The position numbers and the translations under genes are program-made. This document shows positions 1-8,593 of a stretch of DNA of 64,000 bases, piece by piece (position 1 is the stretch's first letter; each line of letters begins with the position of its first letter). The stretch comes from Bacillus chungangensis (GTDB lineage: Bacteria; Bacillota; Bacilli; Bacillales; Bacillaceae_C), in contig NZ_JAUSTT010000017.1 in the NCBI RefSeq assembly GCF_030812995.1, positions 48,712 through 112,711 on the forward strand, given 5' to 3'. The notes below the pieces were generated by a model. It did not search any database. It saw only the letters and a list, made by a program, of their open reading frames with translations, and had not been told where the DNA came from.

Positions 1-2
1 TT

Positions 3-551
3 GAAATGATGGAGCTTGAAGTATCTGATGAAGATTTGGAGACATTAAAGCCGCTTTATGAAGATGCTGTAGCAGCCGAAGAAGCAGCTTCAAGAGATAG
101 TGATGAAGATTGGGAATTAGTAAATGAAAAATGGGGGCTAGTCTTTGAATTTTTACATCCTCATATGATGGAAGCAAGGGTGTCTAAACCATTCGCTGAG
201 TTTATTGCTGACTTTGAATTTGAAATTAAGGAAGAAGATTTAGCAACATTAGAAACGATATATGGTGAAATCAACAAACTAACTGCCGATAAAGATTATG
301 AAGGTGCTGAAGACAAGTGGGACGCATTTTATGAAGCGCTTGATCCATACTTCGAATATTTCCGCGATCTTCCATTTAGAGCGTATCAAGTAGAAATCAA
401 TGGAAAAGCTTTTAAAGTTGGAGATGAAATAAAAACAGAAGTAAAAGAAGAACAAAAAGAAGTAGCAAAAGAAGCTAAAGAAGAACAGAAAGAAGAGAAA
501 GAAGAAGCACCGAAAAAGGAAGATAACGAAGCAGCAGCTGAAAAAAAGTAA
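3..551 (+). CDS. Acidic helical-repeat protein, paralogue A (5' end cut by window edge)
   Basis: This is the C-terminal part of the first of five tandem paralogues. The reading frame is open to the left edge, and the codons before the first ATG match the paralogues, so the gene starts outside the window. Two helical units are visible, each with a DLxxLxxLYE-like first half and a KWxxxxExLxPxx second half. The conserved segment VEINGKxFKVG follows, then a Lys/Glu-rich low-complexity tail. Unlike the others, the tail lacks the terminal SESTxKDA signature and ends in EAAAEKK. No enzymatic motif is visible. I infer a secreted protein from the signal peptides of its paralogues; its function is unknown. 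Confidence 0.85.
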   Translation, partial: EMMELEVSDEDLETLKPLYEDAVAAEEAASRDSDEDWELVNEKWGLVFEFLHPHMMEARVSKPFAEFIADFEFEIKEEDLATLETIYGEINKLTADKDYEGAEDKWDAFYEALDPYFEYFRDLPFRAYQVEINGKAFKVGDEIKTEVKEEQKEVAKEAKEEQKEEKEEAPKKEDNEAAAEKK

Positions 552-637
552 GCGTCTGATACATTCAGTGAATCATTCTATTTAGATAGTAATTCTCATT
601 CAATACATTAGATTTTAGCGTATGAATCTTTTTTACA

Positions 638-677
638 CCTTCTCGATCTTGTGCATTATGCACAATGATTGAGAAGG
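638..677 (+). terminator. Hairpin after paralogue A
   Basis: CCTTCTC and GAGAAGG arms enclose a second inner stem TGTGCA/TGCACA, giving a long two-part hairpin about 90 bases after the paralogue A stop. There is no clear U tract, so a terminator role is inferred. Confidence 0.45.
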
Positions 678-779
678 CTCTGATTAAAAGTGCATGTGCT
701 TTTCTCAAAATGCTGTTTGGAGGATGGGAGTTTTATTTAATAAGAATTACCAAAATATGCGAAAAAAGAGGTATAAGTA

Positions 780-2114
780 ATGAAGAAAAAACAAGTTAGA
801 AAGCCAATGGTACTTGCTTCGGCCCTTATTTTGGGCATGACAGCATTTGCTCCTTTACAAACAAATGCTGCAGAGGCAGTAAAGAAACCAACTGTTGAGC
901 AGCAAATGGAACAACAATTAAAAGGTGAAATTATATACCATCATGATTATGAAATGTTAATAAAAGGGGAAGACGGCAAGCCATATCGTGTTGGTTTGTA
1001 TGACTTCTCTGAAGAACAAATCGCGCAGATGAAATTAACAGAAGGCGCTGAAATCATTGTAAAAGGAGAAGTCCTAGAAAACAATGAATACTTCGATAGT
1101 TTTGAGGTATACAAAAAACGTTTGCCTGAAGGTGTGTCTGAGGAAGATCTAGCAAAGATTGAAGTACTATTCAATGAATCTAGAGAACTTGAAAAATCTT
1201 TATTTACTGAAGTGATTAATAACGAGGAAACTGGGGAAGCTGCAGCTAAAGCTGATCAAGCTAAATTGGATCGCCATGATGAAATTTGGGATGAAATAAG
1301 TGACATTTTAGATCCATATTATCCAAAAGAGGATCCTGTAGAATTTGATGAGTATATCACTTCCTGGACAGATTTATCTATGGAAGAATTAAAAGAAGAA
1401 ATTTCTGCTGAAGATTTGGAGAAGCTTCAAGCTCTTTATGAAGAGTACTTAAAACTATTAGAAAAAGATGAAGAAGATCTAGCGTGGGAAAAACTAGATG
1501 AATTTCATGATGTTCTAAATCCATTTTTCAATCACTATGAAATGGAATCATTTGAGGAATTTTTAGCATTATTTGAGTTCGAAATTACTGATGAAGATAA
1601 AGGCATCTTAGAACCGCTTTATGAAGATGCAAAAGCAGCACAAGAAGCGGCAGAGACAGAAGAAGAATGGGAAGCTATCTGGGAAAAATGGGACTTAGCT
1701 TATGAAGTATTGAACCCTTATTTCATGGAAGCAAGGGTTTCTGGGACATTTGAGGAATATATGGCAGATTTTGAATATGAAATTTCAGAAGAGGATTTAG
1801 CAACATTGGAACCTCTATATGAAGAAATCAAAGAATTAACGATGAATAAAGACTATGATGCTGCTGATAAAAAGTGGGAAGAATTTTACGAAATTCTAGA
1901 GCCTTACTTTGAAGAATATGCAATCGTTCCATTTAGAGTATACGAAGTAGAAATCAATGGAAAAGAGTATAAAGCAGGAGCAGAAGAAAAGGTTGTAGAG
2001 GAAAAGAAAGAAGAGTCTAAAGAAGCAAACAAGGAAGAAAACAAAGAAGATAAAACAACGGAAGAGAAGGACGCATCAAAGGATAAAAGTGAATCAACAG
2101 CTAAAGATGCTTAA
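780..2114 (+). CDS. Secreted acidic helical-repeat protein, paralogue B
   Basis: This is a 444-residue protein. Residues 1-31 form a signal peptide: a KKKQVRK basic start, a hydrophobic core, then a TNAAEA cleavage region. Residues about 45-105 look like a small beta-rich domain (KGEIIYHHDYEMLIKGEDGK, then IIVKGEVL), possibly OB-like. Four helical units follow at about 119-178, 210-250, 270-315 and 337-376. Each ends in a KWDxxYExLxPYF-like motif. A Lys/Glu-rich, probably disordered tail runs from about 400 and ends in SESTAKDA. The protein is strongly Glu-rich. There is no cysteine, LPXTG motif, lipobox or membrane anchor, so release or charge-mediated wall binding is likely. No known family is recognised. 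The AGAGG sequence before the ATG supports this start. Confidence 0.88.
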   Translation: MKKKQVRKPMVLASALILGMTAFAPLQTNAAEAVKKPTVEQQMEQQLKGEIIYHHDYEMLIKGEDGKPYRVGLYDFSEEQIAQMKLTEGAEIIVKGEVLENNEYFDSFEVYKKRLPEGVSEEDLAKIEVLFNESRELEKSLFTEVINNEETGEAAAKADQAKLDRHDEIWDEISDILDPYYPKEDPVEFDEYITSWTDLSMEELKEEISAEDLEKLQALYEEYLKLLEKDEEDLAWEKLDEFHDVLNPFFNHYEMESFEEFLALFEFEITDEDKGILEPLYEDAKAAQEAAETEEEWEAIWEKWDLAYEVLNPYFMEARVSGTFEEYMADFEYEISEEDLATLEPLYEEIKELTMNKDYDAADKKWEEFYEILEPYFEEYAIVPFRVYEVEINGKEYKAGAEEKVVEEKKEESKEANKEENKEDKTTEEKDASKDKSESTAKDA

Positions 2115-2131
2115 TCCGTTATATTTTTAAG

Positions 2132-2160
2132 CATGTGGTCCCCGATAGAGGGGGCCGCAT
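2132..2160 (+). terminator. Hairpin after paralogue B
   Basis: An ATGTGGtCCCC...GGGGgCCGCAT stem lies about 18 bases after the stop. Near-identical hairpins follow paralogues C and D. The U tract is poor, so the terminator role is inferred from position and conservation. Confidence 0.6.
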
Positions 2161-2189
2161 CATTCTATAGCATTAAGTACAGAAATGTG

Positions 2190-2281
2190 CAACCCTTCAA
2201 CATGAGATGGGACAAGCAGCATGAGTGCCATCCCCTCAATGTCAACCCCATCCTACACTAAAGATGCTATTCTATAAGCTA
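2190..2281 (+). promoter_or_regulatory. Conserved upstream block before paralogue C
   Basis: This block of about 92 bases recurs upstream of paralogues D and E. Shared landmarks are AGATGGGACAAGCAGCATGA, GCCATCCC, CCCATCCTACAC and a downstream TATTCTATAAGCTA that could contain a -10 element. GATGG and CCATC can pair to form a small hairpin. It may be a duplicated promoter/leader or simply part of the duplicated unit. Confidence 0.5.
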
Positions 2282-2314
2282 CAAAAAAATGTATAACAAT
2301 AGGAGGATTATGTA

Positions 2315-3628
2315 ATGAAAAAACAAACGAGAAAACCAATGGTGCTTGCGTCTGCATTAATATTAGGGATGACAGTCTTCGCACCTATACAAGCTGGAGC
2401 TGCCGAGGCGATCAAGGAAGAAGTGCAGGAAATACAATTGGAACAGCAGCAAATAAAAGGGAAAGTGCTATTTTACTTCGATTATGAATTGTTTGTGAAA
2501 GGAGAAGATGGCAAACGATATCGCATTGGTTTACATGACTTCACAGATGAACAAATCGAACAGATGGGCTTGAAAGAAGATACTGGTATTGTTGTAAAAG
2601 GAACAGTATTAGATAGCGAAGCGTTCTTTGATAGCTTTGAAGCATATAAAAGACAATTGCCAGAAGAAATTACTGAAGATGATTTAGCGAAGATTGAAGT
2701 ATTGCATAAAGAATTAAAAGCGTTAGAAAAGAGTCTATTTAAAGAAGAAGCTGAAAATAAAGATGGCAAGGCTTCAGACATTGATGAAGAAAAATTGAAT
2801 CAATATTTTGAAATTCAGCATGAAATAGGTGAAATTCTTGTTTCTTACTATCCTGAAGCAGATCCAGAAACGTTTGAGGAGTTTATCACATCCTATGCAG
2901 ATTTGTCTATGGATCAATTGAAAGAAGAACTTTCTTCTGAGGATTTCGAAAAGCTTCAAGCTCTTTATGAAGATTATTTAAAACTATTAGAAAAAGATAA
3001 AGATGATCTTGCATATGAAAAGCTAGATGAATTTTATGAGATTTTAAATTCATATCAGAATATTCCTTATCGCCAATCTTTTGAGGAGTTTCTAGAGGCA
3101 ATGAAGCTTGATATTTCTGATGAAGATAAAGCAACATTAGAAACACTCTTTAACGATGCAAGAGCAGCAGAAAAATCATCTAAAGACAATTGGGATATGA
3201 TCGATGAAAAATGGAATAAAGTCTATGAATTTTTAAATCCTTATTTCAGAGAAGCAGGTGTTTCCCAGTCGTTTGTTAAATATATAACAAGCTTTGAATT
3301 TGAGATTAAAGAAGAGGATCTAGCAACATTGGAACCTCTTTATGAAGAAATTAAAGAATTAACGATGAAAAAAGACTATGAGGCTGCTGATAAAAAGTGG
3401 GAAGAATTTTTCGATGTTCTTGATCCTTACTTTGTAGAATATCATACAAATAATCCTTTTAAAGCGAAGCAAATAGAAATCAATGGAAAAGAATTTAAAG
3501 TAGAAGCAACAGAAACGGTTGTAGAAAAAAAGAAAGAAGAGTCTAAAGCAGAAAGCAAAGAAGAAAAAGCAACGGCAGAAAAGGACGCATCTAAAGATAA
3601 AAGCGAATCAACATCTAAAGATGCTTAG
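2315..3628 (+). CDS. Secreted acidic helical-repeat protein, paralogue C
   Basis: This is a 437-residue paralogue of B. Its signal peptide (MKKQTRKPMVLASALILG...QAGAAEA) is almost identical to those of D and E. Next come the small beta-rich domain (about 45-105), four acidic helical units, the VEINGK-like motif near residue 390 and a Lys/Glu-rich tail ending in SESTSKDA. A region around residues 145-170 between the first motifs is shorter than in D and E, and there is no cysteine. GGAGG sits nine bases before the ATG. It has the same orientation as its neighbours but its own conserved upstream block and downstream hairpin, suggesting separate transcripts. Function unknown. Confidence 0.88.
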   Translation: MKKQTRKPMVLASALILGMTVFAPIQAGAAEAIKEEVQEIQLEQQQIKGKVLFYFDYELFVKGEDGKRYRIGLHDFTDEQIEQMGLKEDTGIVVKGTVLDSEAFFDSFEAYKRQLPEEITEDDLAKIEVLHKELKALEKSLFKEEAENKDGKASDIDEEKLNQYFEIQHEIGEILVSYYPEADPETFEEFITSYADLSMDQLKEELSSEDFEKLQALYEDYLKLLEKDKDDLAYEKLDEFYEILNSYQNIPYRQSFEEFLEAMKLDISDEDKATLETLFNDARAAEKSSKDNWDMIDEKWNKVYEFLNPYFREAGVSQSFVKYITSFEFEIKEEDLATLEPLYEEIKELTMKKDYEAADKKWEEFFDVLDPYFVEYHTNNPFKAKQIEINGKEFKVEATETVVEKKKEESKAESKEEKATAEKDASKDKSESTSKDA

Positions 3629-3636
3629 TATTAAAT

Positions 3637-3664
3637 ATGTGGTCTCTCGATAAGGGGGCCACAT
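3637..3664 (+). terminator. Hairpin after paralogue C
   Basis: An ATGTGG...CCACAT stem with a GC-rich core is conserved with the hairpins after B and D. The U tract is weak. Confidence 0.55.
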
Positions 3665-3730
3665 TATTGTATAGCATAAATATTGATGAACGTTTATGAA
3701 GAAACTTCAAGCATGATGCAAAGAATTATG

Positions 3731-3818
3731 CAACCCTTCAGCATTAGATGGGATAAACAGTAAAGCAGTACCTTCTATGCCCCCCATCCTACACAAAGAT
3801 GCTATTCTATGAGCTATT
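3731..3818 (+). promoter_or_regulatory. Conserved upstream block before paralogue D
   Basis: This is a second, more diverged copy of the block found before C and E. It retains CAACCCTTCAGCAT, AGATGGGAT, CCCATCCTACAC and GCTATTCTATGAGCTATTA. Confidence 0.45.
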
Positions 3819-3853
3819 AAAATAATATGTATAAAAATTGGAGGTTTTATGAA

Positions 3854-5275
3854 ATGAAAAAGCAAACGAGAAAACCAATGGTGCTTGCATCGGCACTTCT
3901 ATTAGGCATGACCGTCTTTGCACCGATACAAGCTGGAGCTGCCGAGGCGATCAAGGAAGAAGTGCAGGAAATACAATTGGAACAGCAGCAAATAAAAGGG
4001 AAAGTGCTATTTTACTCCAATTATGAATTGCATATGTCCGGAGAAGACGGAAAGTGGTATCGCATTAGTTTACATGACTTCACGGATGAGCAAATCGAAC
4101 AGATGGGCTTGAAAGAAGACGCTAATATCGTTGTAAAAGGAACAGTGTTAGATAGTGAAGCGTTTTTCGATAGCTTTGAAGCGTATAAACGACAATTACC
4201 TGAAGACATTACGGAAGAAGATCTAACGAAGATTGAAGGCTTGTATAAAAAATTAAAAGAGGTTGAAAAGGATTTTAATTCTAAAATTAACGAAAAAGTA
4301 GGTTCTGGAGAGGAAGATGGTGAGGCAAAAAACCTTGATGAAGAAAAATGGTCGTGCGTGCTGGGTATTGGCATGATGAGTTGTCACGGAAACCTTAATA
4401 AAGAAGAAGAGGATGAATATGAGAAGATTAGGGATGAATATTCGAAGATTATGGGTGAAATTTCGAATGAAGTACATGATATTCTGGCCCCTTATCTTCC
4501 TGAAGAAGACCCAGAAACGTTCGAGGAATATATGTCTTTCTTTGGAGATGAATTACAAGAAGAAGTCTCTGCAGAAGTGTTGGAGGAGCTTCAAGCTATT
4601 TATAAAGAGTACTTAAATCTATTAGAAAAAGATGAAGAAGATCTAGCGTGGGAAAAACTAGATGAATTTCACGAAATTCTGAATCCATTTTTAAAGCACT
4701 ATGAAATGGAATCATTCGAGGAATGGTTAGCATTATATGAGCTTGAAATTACCGATGAAGATAAAGAAAAGTTAAAACCGCTTTATGAAGATGTAAAAGC
4801 AGCGCAAGAAGCTGCAGAGTCAGAAGAAGATTGGGAAGCTGTCTGGGAAAAATGGGACTTAGTTTATGAAGTACTAGACCCTTATTTTTTGGAAGCAAGG
4901 GTTTCTGGGACATTTGAAGAATATATGACAGATTATAAGTTTGAAATCTCAGAAGAGGATCTAGCAGCCTTGGAACCTCTTTATGAAGAAATCAAAGAAT
5001 TGACGATGAATAAAGACTACGATGCTGCCGATGACAAATGGGGCGAATTTTACGAGATTCTAGAGCCTTATTTTGAAGAATATGCAACGAAACCAATTAA
5101 AGCATACGAAGTAGAAATCAATGGAGAAGAGTATAAAGCAGGAGCAGAAGAAAAGGTAGAAAAAGAGAAAGAACAGCCTAAAGAAGGAAATAAGGAAGAA
5201 AAGAAAGAAGAAAAAACAACGGAAGAGAAGGACGCATCTAACGATAAAAATGAATCAACAGCTAAAGATGCTTAA
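3854..5275 (+). CDS. Secreted acidic helical-repeat protein with Cys pair, paralogue D
   Basis: The ATG at 3854 is preferred because GGAGG lies nine bases upstream and the product then begins MKKQTRKPMV like its paralogues. The product is 473 residues, the longest complete member. It has a signal peptide, the beta-rich domain and four acidic helical units, the last three closest to those of B. An insert of about 30 residues after the first motif contains two cysteines in WSCVLGIGMMSCHG, which could form a disulfide outside the cell. The tail ends in NESTAKDA. Paralogue E has the same Cys pair and B and C lack it, so two subtypes exist in the array. No known family is recognised. Confidence 0.88.
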   Translation: MKKQTRKPMVLASALLLGMTVFAPIQAGAAEAIKEEVQEIQLEQQQIKGKVLFYSNYELHMSGEDGKWYRISLHDFTDEQIEQMGLKEDANIVVKGTVLDSEAFFDSFEAYKRQLPEDITEEDLTKIEGLYKKLKEVEKDFNSKINEKVGSGEEDGEAKNLDEEKWSCVLGIGMMSCHGNLNKEEEDEYEKIRDEYSKIMGEISNEVHDILAPYLPEEDPETFEEYMSFFGDELQEEVSAEVLEELQAIYKEYLNLLEKDEEDLAWEKLDEFHEILNPFLKHYEMESFEEWLALYELEITDEDKEKLKPLYEDVKAAQEAAESEEDWEAVWEKWDLVYEVLDPYFLEARVSGTFEEYMTDYKFEISEEDLAALEPLYEEIKELTMNKDYDAADDKWGEFYEILEPYFEEYATKPIKAYEVEINGEEYKAGAEEKVEKEKEQPKEGNKEEKKEEKTTEEKDASNDKNESTAKDA

Positions 5276-5293
5276 TCCGTTATATTTTTAAGC

Positions 5294-5319
5294 ATGTGGT
5301 CCCTGATAAGGGGCCACAT
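5294..5319 (+). terminator. Hairpin after paralogue D
   Basis: An ATGTGGtCCC...GGGgCCACAT stem is conserved with the hairpins after B and C. There is no strong U tract. Confidence 0.55.
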
Positions 5320-5394
5320 CATTCTATAAATTTGTTTCGGCCATAAACATTCTTAAAAAATGTAAAAACAATCATAAAACATTTTGTTCAGAGC

Positions 5395-5493
5395 TGTGCC
5401 ATCCTTTAGCATGAGATGGGACAAGCAGCATGAGTGCCATCCCTTCAGTAGTAAACCCCATCCTACACCAAAGATCCTATTCTATAAGCTATT
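5395..5493 (+). promoter_or_regulatory. Conserved upstream block before paralogue E
   Basis: This third copy of the block is very close to the copy before C (AGATGGGACAAGCAGCATGA, GCCATCCC, CCCATCCTACAC, TATTCTATAAGCTATTA). It lies about 45 bases before the ribosome binding site. Confidence 0.5.
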
Positions 5494-5535
5494 AAATATA
5501 TCTATTACAATAATAAAAATAGGAGGTTTTATGAA

Positions 5536-6858
5536 ATGAAAAAGCAAACGAGAAAACCAATGGTGCTTGCGGCGGCCTTAATTTTAGGTATGACCGTCTT
5601 CGCACCGATACAAGCGGGAGCTGCCGAGGCGGTCAAAGAAGAAGTATATGAAATGGAATTGGAACAGCAGCAAATAAAAGGGAAAGTGATGTTCCACTTC
5701 GATTATGAATTACATATGATCGGAGAAGATGGCAAACAATATCGCATTAGTTTACATGACTTCACGGATGAACAAATCGAGGGGATGGGCTTAGAAGAAG
5801 ACGCTGATATTGTTGTAAAGGGAACAATATTAGAAAGTGAAGCGTTCTTCAATAGCTTTGAAGCGTATAAACGACTATTGCCTGAAGACATTACGGAAGA
5901 AGATTTAGCGAAGATTGAAGGCTTGTATAAAGAATTAAAAGAGGTTGAAAAGGGTTTTAATCCTGAAGTTGACGAAGAAGCAGAGGCTGGAGAGGAAGGT
6001 CGTGAGGCAAAAAAACTTGATGAAGAAAAATGGACATGCATGCTGGGTATTGGCACCATATCATGTGTGACAAGTAACCTTGATGAAGAAGATAGGGATG
6101 AATATGAGAAGATTTGGGATGCATATGTGAAGATTGGGGATGAAATATATGATATTCTGGAACCTTACCTTCCTGAAGAAGACCCAGCAACGTTCGAGGA
6201 ATACATGTCTTTCTTTGGAGATGCATTACAAGAAGAAGTTTCTGCAGAAGAGTTGGAGGAGCTTCAAGCTCTTTATGAAGAATATTTAAAGTTGAGAGAA
6301 AAGAATGAGGATGACCTTGCGTTTGAAAAGTTGGATGAATTTCATGACATTTTAAATCCATATATGAATAACCATAGTGTGCAGTCGTTTGAGGAATTTC
6401 TAGAGATGATAGAGCTTGACATCTCTGATGAAGATAAAAAGACTTTAGAAAAACTTTATGAAGATGTAAGAGCAGCTGAAGAAGCAGCTGAAAATGAAGA
6501 AGATTGGGATCTAGTACATGAAAAATGGCAACTGGTCTATGAAATGCTTGATCCTTATTATTTGGAAGAATTCGTTTCCAGACCATTTAGTGAAGTAGTT
6601 GCAGACTTTGAATTTGAGATTTCTGAAGAAGATCTAACAGACTTAGCATCTATATTTGAGGAAATCAAAGAATTAGTTGTCAATAAAAATTATGATGCTG
6701 CTGATGAGATAAGGAGTGATTTTTACGATATTCTCAGTCCATACTTTGAAGATTCTGACCAAAAAACCCCTTTTAAAGCGCAGCACATTGAAATCAATGG
6801 CAAAGAGTTTAAAGTAGGAGCCGAGCAGATGAAAAGAAGAAAGAGGCTGAAGAAATAG
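5536..6858 (+). CDS. Secreted acidic helical-repeat protein with Cys pair, paralogue E (tail frameshifted)
   Basis: This is a 440-residue product with the same signal peptide, beta-rich domain, Cys-pair insert (WTCMLGIGTISC) and four helical units as paralogue D. The reading frame ends abnormally in EQMKRRKRLKK, a basic end unlike the acidic tails of the paralogues. One frame over, from about 6830 to a TAA at 6936-6938, the sequence encodes a Lys/Glu-rich stretch ending in DKNESASKEA. This matches the SESTAKDA-type ends of B, C and D. The natural gene therefore almost certainly ran to 6938 and carries a one-base indel near 6826-6832. The signal peptide and repeats are intact, so a tail-altered protein could still be made. 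Confidence 0.85.
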   Translation: MKKQTRKPMVLAAALILGMTVFAPIQAGAAEAVKEEVYEMELEQQQIKGKVMFHFDYELHMIGEDGKQYRISLHDFTDEQIEGMGLEEDADIVVKGTILESEAFFNSFEAYKRLLPEDITEEDLAKIEGLYKELKEVEKGFNPEVDEEAEAGEEGREAKKLDEEKWTCMLGIGTISCVTSNLDEEDRDEYEKIWDAYVKIGDEIYDILEPYLPEEDPATFEEYMSFFGDALQEEVSAEELEELQALYEEYLKLREKNEDDLAFEKLDEFHDILNPYMNNHSVQSFEEFLEMIELDISDEDKKTLEKLYEDVRAAEEAAENEEDWDLVHEKWQLVYEMLDPYYLEEFVSRPFSEVVADFEFEISEEDLTDLASIFEEIKELVVNKNYDAADEIRSDFYDILSPYFEDSDQKTPFKAQHIEINGKEFKVGAEQMKRRKRLKK

Positions 6859-6943
6859 ACAAAGATAAAAACGCAGAGGAAGAACGGGACACCTCGAAAT
6901 CCGAAGATAAAAACGAATCTGCCTCTAAAGAAGCCTAACACGA

Positions 6944-6979
6944 AAAAGCTCCTTAGCATTTCCTGCTAAAGGAGCTTTT
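6944..6979. terminator. Bidirectional terminator
   Basis: AAAAGCTCCTTAGCA and TGCTAAAGGAGCTTTT form a near-perfect stem with A and T tracts on both sides. It separates paralogue E from the convergent minus-strand oxidoreductase operon. Confidence 0.85.
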
Positions 6980-6981
6980 AC

Positions 6982-8193
6982 TTATGAAATATGCTGATGC
7001 TCTTTAAAGGCATGCGCAATTTTTTCTCGTCCCGTTTCAATGCCGGGATGGAACTGAATCGTTGCATTGCTGCGAACTTGTTTAACATAGGCCATAGCTT
7101 CATTTAGCCTTTCTTCAATGTCGGTGCTTTTTTTCATCTTTTTCACGATGGAAAGTCCGGCTAGGCTTCCTTGTGCTCTAGCAACTTTTGCACTTTCAAT
7201 ACCAGTTATGTTGCCGGCAACAAATAGTCCTTCAAGTGGAGTTTCCATTTGTTCATTATGAACAGGGACATGACCGCCGAGTTCTTCGATAAATTGAAAT
7301 GGACATCCAGCTACTGCTGCTAATTCAGCAAGTGGATAAAGTCCGCCTGCAATACAGACGAAGTCAACTTCAACCGTTTCTTCGCTTCCTTTTATTCGTT
7401 CTCCGTCTGGCGTCACTTTACACATCGTTACTGATTCAACTTGGTCTTTCCCATTAATTCGAATCACTGCTTTCCGAAGATGGATAGGCATATCCCACAT
7501 TTTCACACCATTCTTTGGGTAACATTTCAGTGCCATGTTTCTAATCCAATCATTTTTAGCTAATTTGCTTCCGAAACGAATAAGAGCTGATGGTGCTAGA
7601 TGTGCAATTCGTAATAGCGCTTCCATCACTTTTCGCGGGTGGCCAGCATCTTTCGTCACCGTATTGATAGCGGGCAAAGCCATACTATGAATAGCAATAC
7701 CTGCCAGCTGCAATTCTCTCGCAATTGCTGCTGAAAGTACGTTGACACCAACGATCACACCTTTTTTTCCGACGCGTACTCTATGGACATTTGTCATGAC
7801 CTGGGCAGCGCCAATTGACATGACTCCAGGCAGCGTCCAGCCTGGGATTGGTGCTGGCACTTCGGCAGCTCCTGTCGCTACAAGCAGATTGTGCGAAGTG
7901 AATGTTGTTTCATTTGTATGTACTTTCCAACCTTGTTCGATTTTTTCAATATGGTGAACAGATACACCGCATAAGATATCGACACCGAGCTTATAAGCAT
8001 TTGTTGTTAATTGCTTTGTTTCTTCAATTCCGTTCCACCATACGCCATCAGGTTCTTGATGAAGCTGGCCGAGCAATCTTCCGCCAGGTTTCATAAATTC
8101 ATCAATGACTACAACGGATAAATCCGCTTCTCGACAGGCGATTGCTGCCGCTAGTCCAGCTGGGCCTGCTCCGATAATGACAACGTCAAGCAT
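6982..8193 (-). CDS. FAD-dependent oxidoreductase, HcnB/opine oxidase subunit A-like
   Basis: This is a 403-residue flavoprotein. The N-terminal Rossmann motif GAGPAG (residues 8-13) binds FAD. A second nucleotide-binding stretch lies near the middle (KKGVIVGVN). A C-terminal GLFVAGNITGIE segment completes the FAD site. In HcnB and opine oxidase OoxA a [2Fe-2S] BFD-like domain follows at the C-terminus; here that domain is a separate upstream gene (8590-8865). I chose the second ATG because it is correctly spaced from AAAGGGGG. It overlaps the preceding gene by eight bases, so the three minus-strand genes form one operon. Likely role: the NAD(P)/flavin subunit of a membrane-associated amine or D-amino-acid dehydrogenase. 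The substrate is unresolved. Confidence 0.85.
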   Translation of the reverse strand: MLDVVIIGAGPAGLAAAIACREADLSVVVIDEFMKPGGRLLGQLHQEPDGVWWNGIEETKQLTTNAYKLGVDILCGVSVHHIEKIEQGWKVHTNETTFTSHNLLVATGAAEVPAPIPGWTLPGVMSIGAAQVMTNVHRVRVGKKGVIVGVNVLSAAIARELQLAGIAIHSMALPAINTVTKDAGHPRKVMEALLRIAHLAPSALIRFGSKLAKNDWIRNMALKCYPKNGVKMWDMPIHLRKAVIRINGKDQVESVTMCKVTPDGERIKGSEETVEVDFVCIAGGLYPLAELAAVAGCPFQFIEELGGHVPVHNEQMETPLEGLFVAGNITGIESAKVARAQGSLAGLSIVKKMKKSTDIEERLNEAMAYVKQVRSNATIQFHPGIETGREKIAHAFKEHQHIS

Positions 8194-8593
8194 GATCATG
8201 CGCCCCCTTTGTTTCGCCTGTCTTTTCTATAAACTCAGCATATGTTTTTGGCAAAGCATCATCTTGGTGCTGTTTCTTTAATGGACTTGGCTGTAACTTC
8301 CCGCTCTCGACAACCATGTCATTTTCAATTTCCACTAAACAGGAACGGATTCCTGGCTTCTGATTAACGGTGACACGACATTCAAAGCAGTGTCCAATAT
8401 TGCAATAGATCCCTCGCGGTGTATTTGCTTCTTCCTGTACACGAAGCTTACGAATGCCATTTGCAAGCAAAGCAGCAGCAATTGTTTCTCCTTCAAAGCC
8501 TTGATAAGTATTGCCATCAAATGTGAAGTGAATTGTTTTGCGCCTTTCTAATTTACCTAAAATTGGATGATCTACAATTCGGTTATTCTTCAT
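8186..8593 (-). CDS. [2Fe-2S] ferredoxin-like subunit, HcnA/opine oxidase type
   Basis: This 135-residue protein resembles the small ferredoxin subunit of hydrogen cyanide synthase and opine/D-hydroxyproline oxidases. Four cysteines (C64, C69, C72, C85) in a Cx4Cx2Cx12C arrangement are the expected [2Fe-2S] ligands. The gene overlaps its upstream neighbour by four bases (ATGA-type junction) and its downstream neighbour by eight, indicating translational coupling. It should pass electrons between the flavin subunits of the complex. Confidence 0.85.
   Translation of the reverse strand: MKNNRIVDHPILGKLERRKTIHFTFDGNTYQGFEGETIAAALLANGIRKLRVQEEANTPRGIYCNIGHCFECRVTVNQKPGIRSCLVEIENDMVVESGKLQPSPLKKQHQDDALPKTYAEFIEKTGETKGAHDHA

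Noticed and set aside
947..1174. Minus-strand ORFs opposite the acidic array, including the 209-codon one at 5957-6586
   Set aside because: They are shadows of the Glu/Lys-rich coding strand, have no ribosome binding sites, and their Ser/Phe/Leu-rich composition follows from the opposite frame.
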